Virus record (IMG/VR): IMGVR_UViG_3300047491_000094 | Span: 1-46,331 of that record | Source of the DNA: a virus | Length of the DNA: 46,331 nucleotides | Reading direction: 5' to 3' (one strand) | Shown here: piece after piece, positions 41,878 through 46,331 of the stretch | How the letters are laid out: the number at the start of each line of letters is the position of its first letter | How positions within the stretch are numbered: the stretch's first letter is position 1 | The notes under the pieces: model-generated | What the model was told of the DNA's origin: nothing | Seen by the model: the letters and a program-made list of their open reading frames with translations, nothing else | Databases searched by the model: none | Translations under genes and position numbers: made by a program

Positions 41878-42863
41878 GCTGCCACCTTATATTGTGCGTC
41901 GTTAATAACAGCTAGTGCTTTCTGCCATGCACGTTCTTTGAGTGTAGAACCTGCGCCAAACCATGCGCTATTCATACGTGTATCGGTAGACCTACCTCGG
42001 ATGTGGTCAACTACATATGTGATGCCATTGAATGCACCCCATAGTGTTTCACTTGCACCGGGTCCACGACGATAGCCTTCCCAGAACTGTTTGAATACTC
42101 GGTTGTTAGATACGTAATCGTTGAACTCTTCTTCGTCCATGTTACGTTCTTCTAACAACTCAGCAAACCAACGTGCTGCGGTTAGCTTAGACAGTTGTAC
42201 CTTAGCCATCTCATTAGCATAGTGACCCATTGCTTGGAACTCTGCGTTCATTAAACCAAGATCAAGCTTGACTGCATTGGCATCAAACTTACGTGAGTGG
42301 CGTACCTTTACTGCTGCTTCGCCATTGTTTACATTAGCATGGAATGTATTGCTACATACTACACGCATGTTAGTATGCTTGGCTGTGGTTGCCATGCTAT
42401 AGTCAGCAGACGTAGCTAGTAGTACGTATTGCTTAACAATGTCATTGCTCCCAATAGAAAGTTGTTCACCAGTTCTAGCCATAGCCCAGAACTTAACGCC
42501 ACCACGAATAACGCCAGCAGTATCCATAGTAAGACCATTCTGGCTACATAACTCGCGGAAGAATTCAAGTACTTGGCGAGGCTGTACAATGTTATAGTTG
42601 TCAGATACCACGCTAAGAGGGCGCAGATTATCGCTACGATATAAGACATGCTTGGAATCCATACGATGTGTAGCACCCCATTGTGTTTGATACTCAACAG
42701 GTGCTCGGTTAATAGTAAAGTTCATACCTGAACGATCAAACCATGTATCAAAGTCTGCGCCGTCAGGTATAACATTTTCTAGTCCATGCCATGATTGGTC
42801 AGTGTTAGATGCACGTGCCATACTATACGTGCCATCTGCCATGATGTCAAGTTCATGCGCCAT
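41874..42863 (-). CDS. DUF932 protein (phage/plasmid-like family)
   Basis: A 329-residue protein starting at ATG 42863 after AAGGAG. SWHGLENVIPDGADFDTWF, YRSDNLRPLSVVSDNYNIVQ, PRQVLEFFRELC and a long central region match the DUF932 pattern found in phages and plasmids. It is thought to be involved in DNA metabolism or defence, but the function is not established. It is the largest early gene and is intact relative to family length. Confidence 0.82.
   Translation of the reverse strand: MAHELDIMADGTYSMARASNTDQSWHGLENVIPDGADFDTWFDRSGMNFTINRAPVEYQTQWGATHRMDSKHVLYRSDNLRPLSVVSDNYNIVQPRQVLEFFRELCSQNGLTMDTAGVIRGGVKFWAMARTGEQLSIGSNDIVKQYVLLATSADYSMATTAKHTNMRVVCSNTFHANVNNGEAAVKVRHSRKFDANAVKLDLGLMNAEFQAMGHYANEMAKVQLSKLTAARWFAELLEERNMDEEEFNDYVSNNRVFKQFWEGYRRGPGASETLWGAFNGITYVVDHIRGRSTDTRMNSAWFGAGSTLKERAWQKALAVINDAQYKVAA
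42822..42850 (-). promoter_or_regulatory. Candidate sigma-70 promoter inside the DUF932 gene
   Basis: On the minus strand TTGACA (42850-42845), 17 bases, TATAGT (42827-42822). It lies just inside the gene's start, so it would give transcripts lacking the DUF932 start but covering downstream genes. Coding sequence could produce it by chance. Confidence 0.4.
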
Positions 42864-43110
42864 TTGCTTGCTCCTTAGCTGCTTCATGTTGATCACGTAA
42901 TACTTTAGCTTGATGCTCAGGGATAAAACGATTGACACATTGCAGTGTTAGTTGCCGTTGTTTATCCATGACGTACCATGTTAGTTTGTCATTGATGTAC
43001 ATAGAATCTACATACATAGCTTCTTCAAGAAGCTTAAGCATAGCAGATACTTTCTCATTAGGGATAGCAATATAGTTACCCCAACCAAATTCAAATACTG
43101 TATGACTCAT
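42853..43110 (-). CDS. Small hypothetical protein
   Basis: An 85-residue protein starting at ATG 43110 behind GGAG. SHTVFEFGWGNYIAIPNEKV, a helix, then KQRQLTLQCVNRFIPEHQ. The longer upstream frame lacks a ribosome site. It overlaps the DUF932 start by 11 bases. The YIAIP and LQCVNRF segments look like a small folded alpha/beta protein. Not recognised. Confidence 0.62.
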   Translation of the reverse strand: MSHTVFEFGWGNYIAIPNEKVSAMLKLLEEAMYVDSMYINDKLTWYVMDKQRQLTLQCVNRFIPEHQAKVLRDQHEAAKEQANGA

Positions 43111-43123
43111 AGTATACTCCAAG

Positions 43124-43327
43124 TTATGCAGAAAGGGAAGCTTCAACGTAAACAGTAGCACCATTAATCTGTTCGTTGACATCATCACGTGTCATGTAAT
43201 CATTGTCAGCTAAAAACTCACCGATTACATTATGTAATTGTTCTGTACTAATGTTGTTGTTCATGGATTGTAGATGATTCTCAACTACAGATTGGATGTA
43301 TTGCTTTAACATATCATCAAATGTCAT
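43124..43327 (-). CDS. Small acidic protein
   Basis: A 67-residue protein (TFDDMLKQYIQSVVENHLQS, NGATVYVEASLSA) starting at ATG 43327 behind GGAG, with an ATGA overlap to the upstream gene. Largely helical and acidic. No recognised family. Confidence 0.6.
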   Translation of the reverse strand: MTFDDMLKQYIQSVVENHLQSMNNNISTEQLHNVIGEFLADNDYMTRDDVNEQINGATVYVEASLSA

Positions 43328-43632
43328 TTGGTATACTCCACAACTTGGATGCCGTAAGCTTTGATTGCTTCTTGGCAAATGGGGCAAGGTTTTGCTAACA
43401 TCGGTTGACCATCCTTGCCGTAACGTTCAACCGAAATTCGATAAATCTTTTTGTGTCGTGCTTTTAGTATGGCTGCTACTTCAGCATGTAAGAACTCTTT
43501 GTCGTCAAGACCTACTCGCTTTGCAAAGTATTTTTGTATTGGATGTGTACGTTCGTAGGAGTTAAACGCAGTAGACAGAAGTTTACCGCGTTTGTCATAG
43601 CATTTAGCGAGTATGAAATAACGTTGTGACAT
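43324..43632 (-). CDS. Cytidine/deoxycytidylate deaminase-like protein
   Basis: A 102-residue protein with the zinc motif of the deaminase fold: EFLHAEVAAILKARHK (H-A-E) and AKPCPICQEAIKAYG (P-C-x-x-C), about 25 residues apart. It is shorter than typical dCMP deaminases (about 150), lacking the N-terminal extension. A dUMP-generating role for ThyX is plausible; an RNA or protein target cannot be excluded. The residues visible are those needed for zinc hydrolysis. Confidence 0.72.
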   Translation of the reverse strand: MSQRYFILAKCYDKRGKLLSTAFNSYERTHPIQKYFAKRVGLDDKEFLHAEVAAILKARHKKIYRISVERYGKDGQPMLAKPCPICQEAIKAYGIQVVEYTK

Positions 43633-43847
43633 TATTCTTTGTATCCGTAGTGTTCAAGTATGAGTAGATAAGCGTCGATGAGTGCGTCAATTTTTAGCAA
43701 GTCAACCTTTGGATCTTTGCTAAACACATAACCATGATTAGTTTCTTTTACTTTTTGCATATCTCTACGCAAGAAGTAAATAGCTTGGATCATTTCGTCT
43801 TTGATGATTTCGTCGAGTGCTTCGTCGCTGATTTCGATTGTTGCCAT
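43632..43847 (-). CDS. Small acidic protein
   Basis: A 71-residue protein (MATIEISDEALDEIIKDEMI... LLILEHYGYKE). Starts at ATG 43847 after a weak GGGAT. A TAATG-type link joins it to the deaminase start. Helical, acidic. No recognised family. Confidence 0.6.
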   Translation of the reverse strand: MATIEISDEALDEIIKDEMIQAIYFLRRDMQKVKETNHGYVFSKDPKVDLLKIDALIDAYLLILEHYGYKE

Positions 43848-44002
43848 TCTGAATTATCCCAATAGTTATCACATGAACCATCATTTTTAAGTGGTGGTGC
43901 AATGAACATAGACTGTCTGTACTCATTGATTGGTGCAGTATGTCTGTAGCATGATAAGCTACGATTGCAGCCTTCACCACTACACATTGTAATGTCTGCC
44001 AT
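43790..44002 (-). CDS. Small Cys-rich protein
   Basis: A 70-residue protein: MADITMCSGEGCNRSLSCYR carries three Cys in C-x4-C-x4-C spacing, a metal-binding-type head that recurs in phage early proteins, followed by PLKNDGSCDNYW and a Ser/Lys tail. It overlaps the upstream TM peptide stop (TAATG) and the downstream gene by 58 bases. Function unknown. Confidence 0.65.
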   Translation of the reverse strand: MADITMCSGEGCNRSLSCYRHTAPINEYRQSMFIAPPLKNDGSCDNYWDNSEWQQSKSATKHSTKSSKTK

Positions 44003-44097
44003 TATAGGTACTTATCAATTAGATTAACAATAGAAAGACCGCACATGAGCAGACCAATGAGAATGACAGCATCAATAATACTCCGATAGTTAATCAT
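44002..44097 (-). CDS. 31-residue single-TM peptide
   Basis: MINYRSIIDAVILIGLLMCG and SIVNLIDKYL form one membrane helix. The start overlaps the upstream stop and the stop overlaps the next ATG, so it is placed in a translationally coupled string. It has no known family. Confidence 0.55.
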   Translation of the reverse strand: MINYRSIIDAVILIGLLMCGLSIVNLIDKYL

Positions 44098-44324
44098 AGC
44101 AAATCCACTCCAAGAATTTTGTCGTTGGTTTTATCATAGCGGATAATGATGTTGTCATCAATCTGTTTCATACGACCCCACGATAAACCGCGATAGTTTA
44201 CACGCAAGAAGTACGTTTCAATATTTTGTTTCTCAGTCTGTACATTTACAGGAAATGGTTTATTATGAGAAACACTTACGTGTGCACCACTTTTTTCTAA
44301 ATAAACATCAAGTCCACTACTCAT
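44094..44324 (-). CDS. Small hypothetical protein
   Basis: A 76-residue protein starting at ATG 44324 behind GGAG (a TTG 12 bases upstream is in frame but has no site). SGLDVYLEKSGAHVSVSHNK and a C-terminal beta-rich half. It overlaps the upstream 59-residue gene by 8 bases. Not recognised. Confidence 0.58.
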   Translation of the reverse strand: MSSGLDVYLEKSGAHVSVSHNKPFPVNVQTEKQNIETYFLRVNYRGLSWGRMKQIDDNIIIRYDKTNDKILGVDLL

Positions 44325-44496
44325 CTCTATCTCCAAAACGTTCGTTTAATTCTTGAACAAGTTCGTCGTCTGTATAATTTGTATATCCTTTAAATCCATG
44401 TAAAAACATAGAGTAAAGATATTCCATAGCACCTGACCATGTTGTATCCATGTCATCAGTTATTAATCTATCAATAGCTAGTTGTCTATTATACAT
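44317..44496 (-). CDS. Small acidic protein
   Basis: A 59-residue protein found by direct reading: MYNRQLAIDRLITDDMDTTW, then GYTNYTDDELVQELNERF. AGGT is upstream. A consensus promoter overlaps its first codons, so transcripts starting there would not encode its start. Function unknown. Confidence 0.58.
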   Translation of the reverse strand: MYNRQLAIDRLITDDMDTTWSGAMEYLYSMFLHGFKGYTNYTDDELVQELNERFGDRDE

Positions 44497-44515
44497 ATAA
44501 TTACCTATCTGTCAA
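44488..44515 (-). promoter_or_regulatory. Consensus sigma-70 promoter overlapping early genes
   Basis: On the minus strand TTGACA (44515-44510), 16 bases, TATAAT (44493-44488): both hexamers perfect. Transcription would start near 44481 inside the 59-residue gene and serve the genes to its left. Confidence 0.6.
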
Positions 44516-44740
44516 GTAATCATAACGATCTTCTGCTGCACAAGTCATGCGTTCAGCATAATTGTCCCAGAAGTCATCACTTGCTAGTTCAAAAGCTTTC
44601 TTTTCTACAAACTCATTGATTATATCACTACAATCTTTGCCGTCAAGTTCGATAGCATCAATCCAGAAATCATCTTCATCTCCATCATAAAAAACTTCAA
44701 ACTCAAATCCTAGCAACTTAAGTGTACATGAATAGCTCAT
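44501..44740 (-). CDS. Small acidic protein
   Basis: A 79-residue acidic protein (EVFYDGDEDDFWIDAIELDG, then FELASDDFWDNYAERMTCAA) with GGAAAGG upstream. Acidic, with possible DNA-mimic character by composition only. Its final codons contain the -35 of the promoter at 44510-44515. No recognised family. Confidence 0.62.
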   Translation of the reverse strand: MSYSCTLKLLGFEFEVFYDGDEDDFWIDAIELDGKDCSDIINEFVEKKAFELASDDFWDNYAERMTCAAEDRYDYLTDR

Positions 44741-44803
44741 AAAGCACCTTTCCTGAGTCTACAACGAATAAATATACGTTTAGGTATAGCTGTGTATAGG
44801 AAA

Positions 44804-45040
44804 TCATAAAAAATCGCTAGAATCGCTTGAAACAGGGCTTAAATCAGAAAAAGGCTTAACCATGCGGGTTTCACTGGTGTTTATAAAAACACATACATTT
44901 TTCTGATCAATGACGTAAGAATCCATAATTTTACGACAACGACTGATAGCTTTTTTCATGTCAGTATAAACTTTGCCATAACGATAGCTGTGTAGTTCAC
45001 CCCAATCGTCGCGTCTGTTAAGCATGAGATAGTATGCCAT
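44804..45040 (-). CDS. Small hypothetical protein
   Basis: A 78-residue protein (YYLMLNRRDDWGELHSYRYG, YTDMKKAISRCRKIMDSYVI) with a Ser-rich tail. It follows a TM peptide gene with a spacing of 2 bases. The 63 bases after it (44741-44803) hold no further gene. Not recognised. Confidence 0.6.
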   Translation of the reverse strand: MAYYLMLNRRDDWGELHSYRYGKVYTDMKKAISRCRKIMDSYVIDQKNVCVFINTSETRMVKPFSDLSPVSSDSSDFL

Positions 45041-45042
45041 GA

Positions 45043-45120
45043 TTATTTCCCAAACAGTTCAATTAAATAAGTAAATACAGCTAAAATTGTAAATAGACCA
45101 ATGATATGTTTATAATACAT
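45043..45120 (-). CDS. 25-residue single-TM peptide
   Basis: MYYKHIIGLFTILAVFTYLI with ELFGK: one membrane helix. AGGAT lies 5 to 6 bases upstream. It joins two other tiny membrane peptides in this early block. Confidence 0.5.
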   Translation of the reverse strand: MYYKHIIGLFTILAVFTYLIELFGK

Positions 45121-45160
45121 GATTAATCCTAAAATTTGCCGTTGGATATACATAGAAATG

Positions 45161-45182
45161 ACCGACCCAAGGCTTGGGCGGT
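45161..45182. repeat. Near-perfect inverted repeat (hairpin)
   Basis: ACCG, an unpaired A, CCCAAG then G then CTTGGG and CGGT: ten pairs with one bulge and a very short loop. It precedes a terminator in the gap between two early genes, in a GC-rich patch unlike its surroundings. Confidence 0.6.
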
Positions 45183-45203
45183 GCTGACGAAGCGCAGCAG
45201 CAT

Positions 45204-45239
45204 AAAAAAAGGCAAGATCGGCTTGTGACCGACCCTGCC
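45204..45239 (-). terminator. Rho-independent terminator in the early block
   Basis: On the minus strand GGCAGGGTCGG, a 7-base loop, CCGATCTTGCC (11 pairs, two G-T), then seven T (45210-45204). It follows the gene at 45248-45736 and would limit its transcript. Confidence 0.8.
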
Positions 45240-45247
45240 TCTAGTGA

Positions 45248-45736
45248 TTAATACAAAGCGTCAGGAACTGATGGTTCTTGTGCTTTGCTGTTACCTGTTT
45301 GCAATGCAATGTTTTCGGAGACATCTGCGAGAACTTGTTTGGCGATCTCAATGTCTTCATCACGATCTTTTTCCATTGCGATGACTTTGTCAGTCAAGAA
45401 TGCAATAGACTTGGATAGTGAATCAAGCACTGAATCAACCTTGCCACCATCAGCAGATGTAGCATGTACTTGCATTGACTCTAGGTTGTCGATGTGTGCT
45501 GTAGCGATTGACGAATCATTGCGCTCACGAGCAGCAGATGCTTTCTTCCATGAATCACGGAAGTCGGCAATTTCATCACACAACGACGAGAGTTCGTGAC
45601 GGAGAGGATTGCGATAGCGAGTAGCTGTGAACAGAACTTCATCCATGAGTTGTTGAGCGAGGAAGATCTTAAGACCTGCTGGTGCAGTCTTCTTCAGTTG
45701 GTTGAAAGCGTCGAAGTTGAATTTGTTGTCAGACAT
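45248..45736 (-). CDS. Early helical (coiled-coil) protein
   Basis: A 162-residue protein with AGGAG upstream. FNQLKKTAPAGLKIFLAQQL, then LSSLCDEIADFRDSWKKASA and a long helix to SKSIAFLTDKVIAMEKDRDE. It has no known family. It is the first gene of appreciable size from the right-end control region, closed by its own terminator, so it is likely transcribed soon after infection and could act on the host. Confidence 0.68.
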   Translation of the reverse strand: MSDNKFNFDAFNQLKKTAPAGLKIFLAQQLMDEVLFTATRYRNPLRHELSSLCDEIADFRDSWKKASAARERNDSSIATAHIDNLESMQVHATSADGGKVDSVLDSLSKSIAFLTDKVIAMEKDRDEDIEIAKQVLADVSENIALQTGNSKAQEPSVPDALY

Positions 45737-45751
45737 GATTGATACTCCTGA

Positions 45752-45835
45752 TTAGATGAAAAAAGAAACACAAAGAACTGCAAATACTACACCACATACA
45801 ACTGCAATGATATTGTTTTCTGTATTTAAAGTCAT
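45752..45835 (-). CDS. 27-residue single-TM peptide, first gene of the minus arm
   Basis: MTLNTENNIIAVVCGVVFAV with LCVSFFI: one membrane helix. AAGGAC lies about 8 bases upstream of the ATG. It is the first gene read leftward from the non-coding right end. Confidence 0.5.
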   Translation of the reverse strand: MTLNTENNIIAVVCGVVFAVLCVSFFI

Positions 45836-45873
45836 GATGACCGTCCTTCTTGATTTATTTAATAACGAATCCC

Positions 45874-45971
45874 GCAGGGATGAGTCCCTGCTCAGAGGGC
45901 GAAGCCCGATAGCGAACGAAGCGAGCTTCCTAGACGGAGTGCGTATAATTGGAGGGGACCCACGAAGTGGG
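45874..45971. repeat. Cluster of mini-hairpins with GAA-type loops
   Basis: GCAGGGA-TGAG-TCCCTGC (45874-45891), GGGC-GAA-GCCC (45897-45907), GAAGC-GA-GCTTC (45918-45929) and CCCAC-GAA-GTGGG (45959-45971). Two have the C-GAA-G loop closure known to form unusually stable single-strand DNA hairpins. They are spaced 5 to 30 bases apart in GC-rich sequence. Confidence 0.7.
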
Positions 45972-46180
45972 GAGGAGGCCGTTTATGCCGCACGTAGCCC
46001 GCAGCGATGAGCGTAGCGAAGAGCGTAGGGTGAGCGACAGCGAATCGACGGACGCGTAAAGCGAAGAGAGCGAGAGGCAGGGCGAATCCTGAAGGGAAGA
46101 GTGCGCTTGTATTTTGTTGATAATCATTCCCATTTTATTGAAGCAAAAGATATGATCCCAATAAGGCTAGTCTATTGATT

Positions 46181-46228
46181 ACACTAGATGTAGTGTTATA
46201 GCATACCATTACACACTACCTATAGTGT
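46181..46228. promoter_or_regulatory. Pair of operator-like palindromes with identical arms
   Basis: ACACTA-GATG-TAGTGT (46181-46196) and ACACTA-CCTA-TAGTGT (46213-46228): perfect 6-base arms, different 4-base centres, 32 bases centre to centre (three helical turns). They flank the -10 and -35 region of a minus-strand promoter candidate. No repressor gene is recognised in the window. Confidence 0.7.
46195..46203 (-). promoter_or_regulatory. Extended -10 promoter between the palindromes
   Basis: On the minus strand TGC-TATAAC (46203-46195), an extended -10 with five of six consensus bases. No -35 of good match lies at 17 bases, where palindrome 2 sits instead. It would read leftward into the early genes. 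Confidence 0.45.
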
Positions 46229-46331
46229 TTATATGAGGGGGTAGGGGGGAAAACTTACTACTTTTATTCTATGTGAGTTACACCTTAACAAAATTTTTAT
46301 AGTTTTTTAAAACAAGGTAGGGGTGTTATGT

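Larger units (their letters stand above)
45836..46331. other. Non-coding right-end region (496 bases)
   Basis: No convincing gene is visible. Short frames on both strands have no ribosome site and an odd composition. The left half (about 45870-46110) is GC-rich and full of short palindromes built on GCGA and GCGAA units; the right half is AT-rich with two identical-arm palindromes, a -10 element and G runs (about 46235-46250). It is the likely control or origin region. Confidence 0.6.

Noticed and set aside
45756-46133. Overlapping plus and minus frames across the GC-rich hairpin region
   Set aside because: Both run through the palindromes with low-complexity Ser/Leu/Arg or Arg/Glu composition and no ribosome site, as expected of GC-rich non-coding DNA.
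1-46331. tRNA genes, CRISPR arrays, insertion sequences, integrase and phage RNA polymerase
   Set aside because: I looked for cloverleaf-like 75-base segments, regularly spaced repeats, transposase or integrase motifs and single-subunit polymerase motifs on both strands and saw none; a systematic search could still find a divergent one.

Overview
The window looks like most of the genome of a virulent, short-tailed (podovirus-like) tailed phage of class Caudoviricetes infecting a bacterium. It is moderately AT-rich, gene-dense and almost free of gaps, with strong Shine-Dalgarno sites (AAGGAG type), many ATGA/TAATG start-stop overlaps and several near-perfect sigma-70 promoters. I see no integrase, repressor, phage RNA polymerase, tRNA or CRISPR array. 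The replication set (family A DNA polymerase, separate primase and helicase, endonuclease I, 5'-3' exonuclease, SSB, class II ribonucleotide reductase, ThyX) without an RNA polymerase resembles the T7-related SIO1/VpV262-like marine podoviruses. That placement is an inference from gene content only. A Gram-negative host is likely but not proven.

Layout: there are two convergent arms. The plus-strand arm (1-28.6 kb) holds virion and lysis genes in order: small basic proteins, large terminase, portal, a GroES-like co-chaperonin, scaffold, a decoration candidate, major capsid protein followed by a strong terminator, small structural proteins, three tail spike/fiber genes (beta-helix; fiber; beta-helix with an S74 chaperone), P22 gp4-like and gp10-like tail/head-completion proteins, a DUF5856-like four-helix protein and a GNAT acetyltransferase behind a consensus promoter, then internal virion/ejection proteins including a 1685-residue protein with an HEYGH zinc-protease motif. 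It ends with the lysis cassette (M15 peptidase, small basic protein, DUF6973-like protein, 3-TM holin). A bidirectional terminator at 28.63-28.66 kb separates the arms.

The minus-strand arm (28.67-45.84 kb, transcribed leftward) runs from a block of tiny early genes at its right end, through a DUF932 protein, a deaminase-like protein, primase, helicase, DNA polymerase, SSB, exonuclease, endonuclease I, a metallophosphoesterase, DUF3310, MazG and ThyX, to the ribonucleotide reductase. Together these supply dNTPs, recycle host DNA and copy the genome. The last 0.5 kb (45.84-46.33 kb) is non-coding and holds a GC-rich cluster of mini-hairpins and two identical-half-site palindromes around a -10 element: the best candidate for the early control or origin region.

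Most notable: (1) the replicative helicase is encoded in two frames joined at an A-AAA-AAG slippery heptamer (the dnaX-type site), giving a predicted 415-residue protein by -1 frameshifting; (2) the family A DNA polymerase is split just before motif A into two genes with a 61-residue gene between them, all three joined by start-stop overlaps; (3) the operator-like palindrome pair and hairpin cluster at the right end. The spike and fiber genes are more AT-rich than their neighbours, suggesting module exchange.
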